Below are positions 1 to 6,351 of a stretch of 12,023 bases of DNA, one piece after another. Every line of letters starts with the position of its first letter. Position 1 is the stretch's first letter. A program made the translations under genes and the position numbers. Where the stretch lies: NCBI GenBank assembly GCA_018224455.1, contig JAGTUY010000313.1, forward strand, positions 1 to 12,023. The letters run 5' to 3'. This stretch comes from Desulfosarcina sp. (GTDB taxonomy: Bacteria > Desulfobacterota > Desulfobacteria > Desulfobacterales > Desulfosarcinaceae). The notes below the pieces were generated by a model. That model ran no database searches and was not told the origin of the DNA. It was given only the letters and a program-made list of their open reading frames with translations.

Positions 1-478
1 CAACAAGTGAGAGTAAGCCACAAGCCGCTGCGAGAAGGGCGCGTTGGTAGTACCCGCTGCGATAGGGGTCCAGGATCCGGTGACGTTGAACCAACTCATC
101 CAGGTAGGCCAGGCAGATACGGAATATCCGCGACAGCGGCTGCCAGAGGTAGATGTCCGAATCGAAGGCCAGTTGCGGCACCGGCTGGCGCGATTGTCGA
201 TACCGCGTATGGGCGAAGAGAAATTCGAAGCGGCTCTTATATTTGGTTGTATAGACGATTATCGCCCCATCGGGGATGTTTTTAACGATATCCGCCTGTT
301 CAATGCCCATGAATATCCCTGAGAACAGGCGATTCAGAAGAAAAGCGGAAATGGTCCCGGTGGGTGATGGCAGAAAACAGAAATAGTGGTCGTGTGAATG
401 GTTAAGCAGACGGTTGATCCACTTGCGAATCTTCAGCGCAAGAGAAGAAATCGGCTGTTTTTTGGGACTGTTCGTCAT
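1..478 (-). CDS. Probable PlsB-like glycerolipid acyltransferase, N-terminal part (cut by left edge)
   Basis: Read on the minus strand, a frame opens at an ATG (478-476) and stays open for 159 codons to the window edge, so only the N-terminus is visible. It begins MTNSPKKQPISSLALKIRKW. It continues with a segment like IPDGAIIVYTTKYKSRFEFL and then YLWQPLSRIFRI, a pattern I recall from long deltaproteobacterial proteins annotated as glycerol-3-phosphate or 1-acylglycerol-3-phosphate acyltransferases. In those, the catalytic HX4D domain lies further downstream. That domain is off the edge here, so the enzymatic assignment is an inference. If correct, it would acylate glycerol phosphate at the inner membrane in phospholipid synthesis. 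No good Shine-Dalgarno precedes the ATG. A TTG four codons upstream is an alternative start, and no ATG or GTG lies in frame for at least 18 codons further upstream. The gene is divergent from the small membrane-protein gene at 822. Confidence 0.5.
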   Translation of the reverse strand, partial: MTNSPKKQPISSLALKIRKWINRLLNHSHDHYFCFLPSPTGTISAFLLNRLFSGIFMGIEQADIVKNIPDGAIIVYTTKYKSRFEFLFAHTRYRQSRQPVPQLAFDSDIYLWQPLSRIFRICLAYLDELVQRHRILDPYRSGYYQRALLAAACGLLSLV

Positions 479-649
479 TTGAGAATGCAATAATCCAAGA
501 CGGATGGACGTTGATGATACTGCGAAAAAATAACAGAACCCTTGACCCTTTGCAACGTCATATTCACCGGAGAAAAATATGCTTGCGCTGCTCTGGCTTC
601 TATGTTATTGCCATAATGTTGATAGCGTCGCCAACAAGTTGCTATCTAA

Positions 650-678
650 TTGAAATCCCATTGATATTCCAAAATAAT
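650..678 (+). promoter_or_regulatory. Putative sigma70-type promoter for the gene at 822
   Basis: TTGAAA (650-655) and AATAAT (673-678) are separated by 17 bases, and each hexamer matches the consensus at five of six positions. Transcription would begin near 685, giving a leader of roughly 137 bases before the ATG at 822. The assignment rests on hexamer match and spacing only. Confidence 0.45.
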
Positions 679-687
679 ACGAGGCGC

Positions 688-771
688 CCGGCAACCGCCG
701 GAGAAAACCAAGATAATCGCCAAGCACGTCGAGCCATCGCAGCCTCATGCGCATGGGTGGACCGATGAGGC
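688..771 (+). promoter_or_regulatory. Structured 5' leader with two hairpins
   Basis: The expected leader contains CCGGC-AACC-GCCGG (688-701; 5-bp stem, 4-base loop). It also contains GCCTCAT (742-748) paired with ATGAGGC (765-771) around a 16-base loop. A short T-rich run (774-777, TTTT) follows the second stem, so it could act as a weak terminator or attenuator. I do not recognise a known riboswitch class. The function is unknown. Confidence 0.3.
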
Positions 772-821
772 CATTTTAATCTGACTAACTCACAAAGGTT
801 CAAGAAGGAGGAAGATTCTCT

Positions 822-1103
822 ATGAAAACGTTAATTGGTGGAGCAGTGGCAGCAGTCCTGGGTTTGATCGGCCTGTCGGTGTGGTTCGGTGAATTTCTTC
901 AACTTCTGGCCGGTGCGATCCCGGTGATGCTGTTGCTCGGCGGTGGGCTTGCGCTTTACCTGGGATTCGATGAACTCAAAGACACCTGGAAAAAGGACGA
1001 CAATACCGCTGATGAGGGCGCTGCCGATGACGATGCCGAGAAGTACAAGAAAGAGATCGACGAACTCAAGAAAGAGATCGAGACCCTGAAAACCGAAAAA
1101 TAA
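822..1103 (+). CDS. Small membrane protein with acidic heptad-repeat tail (hypothetical)
   Basis: A 93-residue protein preceded by an excellent Shine-Dalgarno (AAGGAGGAAG just upstream of the ATG). Residues about 4-22 and 25-48 are hydrophobic and glycine-rich, giving two probable membrane segments, the second in the style GGGLALYLGFDELK. The rest (about 50-93) is highly charged: an acidic linker (DDNTADEGAADDDAE) followed by two near-identical heptads, KKEIDEL and KKEIETL, which should form a short amphipathic helix or coiled coil. The likely topology is a helical hairpin with the charged tail on one face of the inner membrane. I do not recognise a named family. Similar short proteins occur as conserved hypotheticals in Deltaproteobacteria, to my recollection. 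It is monocistronic, with its own promoter candidate and a terminator right after it. Confidence 0.8.
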   Translation: MKTLIGGAVAAVLGLIGLSVWFGEFLQLLAGAIPVMLLLGGGLALYLGFDELKDTWKKDDNTADEGAADDDAEKYKKEIDELKKEIETLKTEK

Positions 1104-1133
1104 ACACGTCTACATCCCGAAATTGAACATGCT

Positions 1134-1163
1134 GCCCCGAACGGCCTGCCGCTCGGGGCTTTT
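1134..1163 (+). terminator. Rho-independent terminator of the small membrane-protein gene
   Basis: GCCCCGA (1134-1140) pairs perfectly with TCGGGGC (1153-1159), with further pairing inside the loop (CGG/CCG), and is followed by TTTT (1160-1163). It ends at the stop codon of the convergent minus-strand gene. The minus strand has no T-run after the stem, so it is asymmetric and serves the plus-strand gene best. Confidence 0.8.
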
Positions 1164-2337
1164 ATTCGTAAATGTATACCGTTTCAATCATCTTCGTGTA
1201 TGCCGACAGCGGCGCTTCCCAGCCCGCAATGATGGTCTTCAACGGCGTCCCGGTTTCGATCTGAAGCCGGATCTGGCGGTCACCTAAAATCAAGTCCATG
1301 GGCAGGCGCTGGTATTCGTACTCGTAGGGTGGCTGCTTGTAGGCAAAGCGGTCGGGCCAGCATTGGTATATGGCCTGATAGAATGCCAGTGACAGGGCGT
1401 AGGGTGAATAGACCCCCGGGTCAAAGACATGGATTTGAAACCCTTTGCACGGATACCCCTCCCATTTGTTTGATGTGGGCTCAAACTCAACAGGCCTGAG
1501 CACGACCCCGCTCAAAAGGCTCGTGTCGATATTCTCCATCAGCCGATCGGGCACTAAAAACGGCGCCCCGAACAGCTCGAAGGGCAGGGTGGTTCCCCGG
1601 CCTTCCGAGATATTGGTGCCTTCCCAGATCACCTGGCCCGGATAGACCGCGGCCGACGCCGGTGTGGGCAGATTGGGCGACGGCGCCACCCAGGGCAGGC
1701 CGGTCTGGCTGAAGGTCATCGCCCTTTTCCAGCCTTGCATGGCAACCACCTCGAGGTCGCAGCCGATGCCAAACCGGGTGTTGAACAGGATCGCCAATTC
1801 GCCGATGGTTAGGCCGTGGCGCATGGGGATGGGGTAGCGGCCCACGAAAGATGAACATCCGGGGGCCAGCAGATTTCCCTCCACCTGACGCCCGCCCAAG
1901 GGGTTGGGCCGATCCAGGACGATGATTTTTTTATCGTATTGTCGTGCCGCCTCCATGCAGTGGGAGAGGGTGTACATAAAGGTGTAGACCCGGGTGCCAA
2001 CATCCTGAAAGTCTACCAGCATGACGTCGATGGGGTCCATCATGGCCCGCGTGGGGATGCGGGTGTCCCCGTAAAGGGAGAATACCGGCAAGCCGGTCAC
2101 CGGATCCAACCGGTCGGCGGATTCGATCATATTATCCTGCCTCTCCGCGTAAAAGCCGTGCTGGGGCGAATACAGGGCTTTTAGCCGGCCCGGAAAGGCT
2201 TGTCGAATCCGCTCACGGGCATGCGTGAAGCGGCTGTCCACCGATGCCGGATTGCACAGCAATCCAAGACGCCGGTGCTTCAACGACGTAGGGGGCGATT
2301 CGGAGATTATGTCGAGACCGGTCTTAACCGCTGCCAT
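1162..2337 (-). CDS. DUF1343 / NamZ-like exo-beta-N-acetylmuramidase family protein
   Basis: A 391-residue protein of the DUF1343 family (GH171), whose characterised members (NamZ) remove terminal N-acetylmuramic acid from peptidoglycan fragments. Landmarks, numbered from the chosen start, are GLLCNPASVD (25-34), SPQHGF (57-62), SLYGDTR (87-93), DFQDVGTRVYTF (109-120), LDRPNPLGG (141-149), SPNLPT (220-225) and GTNISEGRGTT (240-250). These follow the family order and the length is normal. I chose the ATG at 2337 because AAAGGA lies nine bases upstream. The ATG at 2388 would add 17 residues, lacks a good ribosome site, and the extra residues look unlike the family. Neither start gives a signal peptide, so the protein is probably cytoplasmic, which would fit muropeptide recycling better than wall digestion. 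The usual PEHG motif reads PQHG here. The gene stands alone, convergent with the gene at 822. Confidence 0.85.
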   Translation of the reverse strand: MAAVKTGLDIISESPPTSLKHRRLGLLCNPASVDSRFTHARERIRQAFPGRLKALYSPQHGFYAERQDNMIESADRLDPVTGLPVFSLYGDTRIPTRAMMDPIDVMLVDFQDVGTRVYTFMYTLSHCMEAARQYDKKIIVLDRPNPLGGRQVEGNLLAPGCSSFVGRYPIPMRHGLTIGELAILFNTRFGIGCDLEVVAMQGWKRAMTFSQTGLPWVAPSPNLPTPASAAVYPGQVIWEGTNISEGRGTTLPFELFGAPFLVPDRLMENIDTSLLSGVVLRPVEFEPTSNKWEGYPCKGFQIHVFDPGVYSPYALSLAFYQAIYQCWPDRFAYKQPPYEYEYQRLPMDLILGDRQIRLQIETGTPLKTIIAGWEAPLSAYTKMIETVYIYE

Positions 2338-2459
2338 CTGGATCGATCCTTTGCTGGGGCGGTGTTCACAGCGACTTGGTGAGTCCATTGTCTTTTAGCG
2401 TCTCTTAGCACACCGCATCGGCCAGTAAAAGGCGAAATCCATCGGCAGGTCCAAATCCC

Positions 2460-2488
2460 TTGACACAGCCGGTTTTTGAAAATATGTA
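2460..2488 (+). promoter_or_regulatory. Putative promoter ahead of the ATPase/oxidoreductase cluster
   Basis: A perfect TTGACA (2460-2465) is followed after 17 bases by TATGTA (2483-2488), which keeps only the first three consensus bases of the -10 box. A dyad ACAGC-ATCT-GCTGT (2535-2548) lies between it and the gene at 2605 and could be an operator. Both assignments are by eye. Confidence 0.4.
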
Positions 2489-2604
2489 ACTCATTTCTCG
2501 TTTCGAACTCCCTAAAACAGGCTGCATGATCACAACAGCATCTGCTGTGCACAGGCCACCTGCCGGACGACGAGGCGGACGATCAGCAAAGGAACCATTG
2601 TCAG

Positions 2605-3324
2605 TTGGAACTTGAACTCAGCGGCATCGTGATCATTGTCGGCGCATACGGCAGCGGGAAAACCGAGGTTGCCATCAACCTCGCCGTTCACATGAATGCC
2701 AGGGGAACAGCGGTTCGGTTAGCCGACCTGGATCTGGTCAACCCTTATTTCAGGACCCGAGAAGCCCGCCAGGCGCTGCGCCGCCTTGGCATTGACGTGG
2801 TGCTGCCGCCCGACCGGTACATGCATGCAGACCTGCCCATCCTCACCCCCGAGGTGTCCGGTATGCTGAGGCACCCTTCCGGGCTGACCCTTCTGGATGT
2901 GGGGGGGGACGACGTGGGCGCAACGGTCCTGGCCGCGCTTGCCGATGCGATGGAGGGAAAAACGCCGCAGGTGCTTCAGGTGATCAACCCCAATCGCCCT
3001 CACACGGATACGGTAAGCGCATGCCTGATGATGCGGCAAGCGATCGAGGCCAGGGCCAGAATGACGATCACCGGCATCATCGGCAATGCCAACTTCATGG
3101 AAGAGACGACTACACGGGATATTCTGGCGGGGTACGCCTTCTCAACACGCGTGGCTGAGGCCGCCAACATACCCCTTGTGTTCATCACCACGCCGGCGGC
3201 ACTGTTGACCCGGCTCGATAAAAAGGATATCCATTGCCCGGTGCTTGCCCTGAGGCGGCAGTTGGTGCCACCCTGGAAGCGGGCGGACACGCTGGACGCG
3301 GGCGCATCGGCGTCAAAGGGCTGA
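2605..3324 (+). CDS. P-loop ATPase associated with 2-oxoacid:ferredoxin oxidoreductase (role unknown)
   Basis: A 239-residue P-loop NTPase. The Walker A motif GAYGSGKT is at 13-20, a conserved-looking DLDLVNPYFRTRE at 41-53, and a Walker B-like TLLDVGGDD at 95-103. Its overall style is that of the MinD/CobQ/ArsA (SIMIBI) group, but the loop lacks the deviant KGG lysine of ParA/MinD. No membrane segment or metal-binding cysteine pair is seen. The start is a TTG: no ATG or GTG lies in frame between the upstream stop at 2527 and this codon, and AAAGGA (2588-2593) sits 11 bases ahead. It is the first gene of the oxidoreductase cluster, and I recall the same kind of gene in that position in other sulfate reducers. 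A role in cofactor or cluster assembly, or in regulation of the enzyme, is my inference. The last 15 or so residues look like an unstructured tail. Confidence 0.8.
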   Translation: MELELSGIVIIVGAYGSGKTEVAINLAVHMNARGTAVRLADLDLVNPYFRTREARQALRRLGIDVVLPPDRYMHADLPILTPEVSGMLRHPSGLTLLDVGGDDVGATVLAALADAMEGKTPQVLQVINPNRPHTDTVSACLMMRQAIEARARMTITGIIGNANFMEETTTRDILAGYAFSTRVAEAANIPLVFITTPAALLTRLDKKDIHCPVLALRRQLVPPWKRADTLDAGASASKG

Positions 3325-3347
3325 ACCGCAATGGCGAGCACTTTCCC

Positions 3348-3380
3348 CGCCGCTTGTCGAAACGAGGCGGCGATCCCGCC
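3348..3380 (+). promoter_or_regulatory. Competing hairpins in the ATPase-ferredoxin gap
   Basis: CGCCGC (3348-3353) can pair with GCGGCG (3367-3372), with an inner TCG-AAA-CGA stem. The same middle segment GGCGG (3366-3370) can instead pair with CCGCC (3376-3380). No T tract follows, so it is not a typical terminator. It lies in an unusually long (242-base) gap inside the cluster. Any regulatory role is speculative. Confidence 0.25.
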
Positions 3381-3566
3381 ATCGGGGTCGGAGCGAAGCA
3401 GAGATGCCGAGTATCGGTCCCGCGGGGAGGGTTCAATCGGCCAAAAGGGCTTTTGACATCCCTGTTGCAGCAAAAGACCACCTACCGGCATGTCGGCCAT
3501 CTATCGGCACGGCATCGCCGCATTCCCAATGGAACCCGATTCCATCGCGATAAGGAGCAGCTATCA

Positions 3567-3791
3567 ATGGCGTATGAACACAGCATCGAAAAGGACCGCT
3601 GCAAAGGCTGCGGCCTGTGCATCACCGTTTGTCCCAAAAATGTTCTGGAAATATCTCCCGATGTGAATGCAAAAGGTTATTATCCGGCATTTCAGGCGCG
3701 TCCGGAAGATTGCATCCACTGCACCATGTGCTGCATCATGTGCCCGGATGTCGCCATAACCATCCAAGAGACCGAAGAACCGAACGCCTAA
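3567..3791 (+). CDS. 2-oxoacid:ferredoxin oxidoreductase, ferredoxin-like (delta) subunit
   Basis: A 74-residue 2[4Fe-4S] protein. Cluster motif 1 is CKGCGLCITVCP (Cys12, 15, 18, 22) and motif 2 is CIHCTMCCIMCP (Cys49, 52, 55, 59, with an extra Cys56). This is the size and sequence style of the small KorD/VorD electron-transfer subunit, which passes electrons from the catalytic subunits to soluble ferredoxin. The ATG at 3567 is chosen because AAGGAG (3552-3557) stands nine bases upstream and the protein then begins like the family. The same frame is open further upstream (to 3234), but that extension is arginine-rich, overlaps the ATPase gene and has no family resemblance. The alpha-subunit gene follows after 22 bases, so the two are surely co-transcribed. 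Confidence 0.9.
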   Translation: MAYEHSIEKDRCKGCGLCITVCPKNVLEISPDVNAKGYYPAFQARPEDCIHCTMCCIMCPDVAITIQETEEPNA

Positions 3792-3813
3792 GGGCGGTAA
3801 ATGGAGGAGCACC

Positions 3814-4884
3814 ATGGCAAAGGTATTGATGAAGGGAAACGAGGCCATCGGTGAAGCTGCGATCAGGGCCGGTTGTCTGAACTACTTCGCCTATCCGATC
3901 ACCCCTCAGTCCGAAGTGGCCGAATATCTGGTTCGCCGCATGCCGGAGGTCGGGGGCGTGTTTCTGCAAGGGGAGAGCGAGGTGGCTGTGGGGTACATGA
4001 TTTTCGGCGCCGCCGGAGCGGGGGAACGGGTCTTTACCACCTCCTCCAGTCCGGGAATCAGCCTCATGAGCGAAGCCATCAGCTACATTGCCGCGGCCCA
4101 GTGCCCGGCGGTCTTTGTAAACATCATGCGCGGCGGACCGGGCTTGGGAGGCATTTTGCCTTCTCAGGCGGACTATCTTCAGGCCACCAAGGGTATCGGC
4201 CATGGCGATTGCCGCCTGCTGGTGATGGCGCCTGCCAGCGTTCAGGAGGCCGTCGAAATGGTCATGAAGGCCTTTCCCCTGGCTGAGAAATACCGCAATC
4301 CGGTGATGATTCTGGGCGACGGCCTCATCGGGCAGATGATGGAACCGGTGGAGTTTCCCGACGATCTGAAAACGGAGCCCACCAATAAGGATGCATGGGC
4401 CACCAACGGAATGGATCACCGCAAGGGCATCACCCGCAATCTGGTAAAATCCCTGTTTTTGGACCCGGTTCAACTCAATGACAACAACCTGGCACTGAAA
4501 GCCAAATATGACCGCATGCGCGCCGAAGAGGTGATGTCCGAATCGTACCATATCGACTGCGATTACCAGGGGCTCATCGTCAGCTACGGCACCATGAGCC
4601 GGGTGTGCCGCACAGCCATCGACATGTTGGCGGCCGAGGGCATCGATGTGGGTATGGTCCGCCCCCAGACGGTATTTCCGTTTCCCGAAAAGGCCGTTGC
4701 AGAGGCGGCGATGAAGCCGTCGTGCACCCACGTGCTGAGCATCGAGATGAGCATGGGCCAGATGATCGAGGATGTGGAGCGCAGCGTCAAGGGGCGGGTT
4801 CCGGTCAGCTGGTACGGCAAGTGTGGCGGTGATATCCCGACCCCCGAAGAGGTCATCGACGTGGTCAAGCAACGTATCGCCTGA
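3814..4884 (+). CDS. vorB: 2-oxoacid:ferredoxin oxidoreductase subunit alpha (VorB type)
   Basis: A 356-residue alpha subunit (pyrimidine-binding and domain II region) of a four-subunit 2-oxoacid:ferredoxin oxidoreductase. It begins MAKVLMKGNEAIGEAAIRAG, then YPITPQSE (27-34), ESEVA (54-58), TSSSPGISLMSE (76-87) and NIMRGGPGLG (103-112), with LGDGLIGQMMEPVEF later. This is the pattern of the group annotated as 3-methyl-2-oxobutanoate (2-ketoisovalerate) ferredoxin reductase VorB. With the beta subunit it binds thiamine pyrophosphate and the 2-oxoacid, forming acyl-CoA, CO2 and reduced ferredoxin. The substrate cannot be read from the sequence. Branched-chain 2-oxoacids are suggested by the subgroup name, and 2-oxoglutarate (Kor-like) remains possible. 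GGAGGAGC precedes the ATG. The next gene starts after a 54-base gap. Confidence 0.9.
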   Translation: MAKVLMKGNEAIGEAAIRAGCLNYFAYPITPQSEVAEYLVRRMPEVGGVFLQGESEVAVGYMIFGAAGAGERVFTTSSSPGISLMSEAISYIAAAQCPAVFVNIMRGGPGLGGILPSQADYLQATKGIGHGDCRLLVMAPASVQEAVEMVMKAFPLAEKYRNPVMILGDGLIGQMMEPVEFPDDLKTEPTNKDAWATNGMDHRKGITRNLVKSLFLDPVQLNDNNLALKAKYDRMRAEEVMSESYHIDCDYQGLIVSYGTMSRVCRTAIDMLAAEGIDVGMVRPQTVFPFPEKAVAEAAMKPSCTHVLSIEMSMGQMIEDVERSVKGRVPVSWYGKCGGDIPTPEEVIDVVKQRIA

Positions 4885-4938
4885 TCGACTGTCAATCCCC
4901 AATGGATTTCAGGCTCACAAGCAAGGAGTATAGGTAAA

Positions 4939-5676
4939 ATGGGAAAGACGTTTAAAAAGCCGGAGTCCCTCTCCGATACCCACACCCACTACTGTCCGGG
5001 ATGCACGCATGGCGTGATCCACCGGCTGGTGGCCGAGACCATCGACGAACTGGGCATCCGGGGACGCACCGTGGGCATCGCCCCCGTCGGCTGCGCCGTA
5101 CTGGCCTACAACTACTTCAACTTTGATTTTCAGGAGGCGGCCCACGGCCGTGCGCCGGCCATGGCCACGGGCATCAAGCGGGTGCGGCCCGACCTGATGG
5201 TATTCACTTACCAGGGCGACGGTGACCTGGCCAGCATCGGCATGGGCGAGATCATCCACGCGGCCAACCGGGGCGAGAAATTCACCACCATTTTCGTCAA
5301 CAACGCCATTTACGGGATGACCGGCGGCCAGATGGCGCCGACCACCATGCCGAACCAGCGAACCAGCACCTCCCCCTTCGGCAGGAAGGTCGACGAGGTG
5401 GGCATGCCCATCAAGATGGCCGAGCTGCTGGCCGCCCTGCAGACACCGGCCTACATCAGCCGCCAGACGGTGATCAAACCTAAGTATATCAACAAAGCGA
5501 AAAAAGCGATAAAACAAGCATTTACCTATCAACTTGAGAACAAATGCTTCAGCCTTGTCGAGGTGGTCAGCACCTGTCCCACCAACTGGGGGATGACACC
5601 GGTTCAGGCGGTGGAATGGACCGAAAAAACCCTGCTGACATACTACCAACCGGGTGACTACAAAGTTCCGGCATGA
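4939..5676 (+). CDS. 2-oxoacid:ferredoxin oxidoreductase subunit beta (thiamine pyrophosphate-binding)
   Basis: A 245-residue TPP-binding subunit. CPGC (19-22) is near the N-terminus, HGRAPAMATGIK at 69-80, the GDGD of the TPP/Mg site at 93-96, and NNAIYGMTGGQ at 121-131. All of these are characteristic of the Kor/Vor/Por beta family. Cys19, Cys22, Cys52 (in VGCAV) and Cys213 (in STCP) are placed where this family binds its proximal [4Fe-4S] cluster, so the subunit probably carries one. The length is normal for the compact four-subunit type. AAGGAG (4922-4927) lies 11 bases before the ATG. The stop TGA overlaps an ATGA at 5673, but the next gene starts further on. Confidence 0.92.
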   Translation: MGKTFKKPESLSDTHTHYCPGCTHGVIHRLVAETIDELGIRGRTVGIAPVGCAVLAYNYFNFDFQEAAHGRAPAMATGIKRVRPDLMVFTYQGDGDLASIGMGEIIHAANRGEKFTTIFVNNAIYGMTGGQMAPTTMPNQRTSTSPFGRKVDEVGMPIKMAELLAALQTPAYISRQTVIKPKYINKAKKAIKQAFTYQLENKCFSLVEVVSTCPTNWGMTPVQAVEWTEKTLLTYYQPGDYKVPA

Positions 5677-5717
5677 CGCATGGATCAGCGCTGCCGGCAG
5701 TGATTGAAGGAGGCACA

Positions 5718-6254
5718 ATGCAGAGCGAAATAATGTTCGCCGGGTTCGGTGGACAGGGCATCCTGCTAATCGGCAAGGTTCTTGCGCATGCCGCCATGGA
5801 GGAGGGGTACGAAGTGGCCTGGGTTCCTTCCTACGGGCCTGAAATGAGGGGCGGGACGGCCTACTGCACGGTGGTGATCAGCGACCGGCCCATCGGTTCC
5901 CCGATCATTAAAAATCCGCTACACCTGGTGGCCATGAACGGCCCCTCCCTTCAAAAATTTGCCCCGACGGTAAAAAAAGGCGGCATCATTTTCATCAACA
6001 GCTCACTGATCGCCTTTGGGTCGAACCGTGACGATGTGGACGAACTGCAAGTGCCGGTGGTGGACATCGCCAAAGATCTGGGCAGCGTCAAGGCCGCCAA
6101 CATTGTGGCCCTCTCGGCCTTCGTGAGCCGAAGCGGCATTGTTCCCATGGAAACGCTGAAAACCTGTATCAAGGAGGAGTTCAGCAAAAAACCCAAATTG
6201 ATTCCTTTGAATATGGCGGCCGTGGCTGCCGGTGAGAAGGCCGCACGGAAATAG
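5718..6254 (+). CDS. 2-oxoacid:ferredoxin oxidoreductase subunit gamma
   Basis: A 178-residue gamma subunit of the POR/KOR gamma (COG1014) family, which completes the CoA-interacting part of the enzyme. The family signature GFGGQGIL (9-16) and SYGPEMRGG (38-46) are both present and the length is normal. The start at 5718 is decided by GAAGGAGG (5707-5713) four bases upstream. An in-frame ATG at 5673 overlaps the preceding stop and would add 15 residues ahead of the GFGGQG core, but it has no ribosome site of its own. It is the last gene of the cluster, followed within about 50 bases by a strong terminator. Confidence 0.92.
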   Translation: MQSEIMFAGFGGQGILLIGKVLAHAAMEEGYEVAWVPSYGPEMRGGTAYCTVVISDRPIGSPIIKNPLHLVAMNGPSLQKFAPTVKKGGIIFINSSLIAFGSNRDDVDELQVPVVDIAKDLGSVKAANIVALSAFVSRSGIVPMETLKTCIKEEFSKKPKLIPLNMAAVAAGEKAARK

Positions 6255-6302
6255 ACCCACGCCTGGCCATGGTGATGCTGCGGCGCGTTGACAAGCACGC
6301 AT

Positions 6303-6335
6303 CAGCGGCAGGGCCGAGGGCCCGGCTGTTTTTTT
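6303..6335 (+). terminator. Rho-independent terminator after the oxidoreductase cluster
   Basis: GC-rich inverted repeats (GGGCC 6311-6315 with GGCCC 6319-6323, or the alternative GCCG 6313-6316 with CGGC 6323-6326) are flanked by CAGC/GCTG pairing (6303-6306 with 6325-6328). A run of seven T follows (6329-6335). This is a canonical intrinsic terminator in form. It ends only 16 bases before the hisC ATG, which is unusual for a gene that needs its own transcript. Confidence 0.8.
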
Positions 6336-6351
6336 CGACTGATGGTTGACC

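Larger units (their letters stand above)
479..821. other. AT-rich intergenic stretch without a supported gene
   Basis: This stretch of 343 bases separates two divergent genes. It holds a plausible plus-strand promoter (650-678) and a leader with two hairpins (688-701 and 742-771). An 85-codon plus-strand frame at 511-768 has no Shine-Dalgarno, no recognisable domain and an irregular composition, and its end falls inside the second hairpin. I do not call it a gene. No tRNA or known small RNA was recognised. Confidence 0.6.

Noticed and set aside
688..701. CCCGGCAACC-like string suggesting a SAM-I riboswitch
   Set aside because: The rest of the S-box consensus (the 5' GAGGGA region, the later GGTGC and AATTCC elements, closing helix) is absent, and the downstream gene has no link to methionine.
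511..768. 85-codon plus-strand frame in the AT-rich intergenic region
   Set aside because: It has no Shine-Dalgarno and no recognisable domain, its composition looks random, and it ends within a hairpin of the putative leader.
2337..2388. Upstream ATG adding 17 residues to the NamZ-like protein
   Set aside because: It has a weak ribosome site and the added residues are neither a signal peptide nor family-like. AAAGGA in front of the ATG at 2337 is clearly better.
3000..3500. 166-codon minus-strand frame across the ATPase 3' end and the gap
   Set aside because: About two thirds of it is antisense to the ATPase gene, and no domain was recognised.
3234..3566. 111-codon upstream extension of the ferredoxin subunit frame
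   Set aside because: It is arginine- and glycine-rich, unlike the family, and overlaps the ATPase gene. A good ribosome site with a family-like N-terminus sits at 3567.
3736..4902. 388-codon minus-strand frame opposite the alpha-subunit gene
   Set aside because: This is an antisense shadow of a clear family protein. Its histidine-rich, low-complexity composition is typical of reverse reading of GC-rich codons. The 267-codon frame at 4915-5718 and the 401-codon frame at 8361-9566 are rejected for the same reason.
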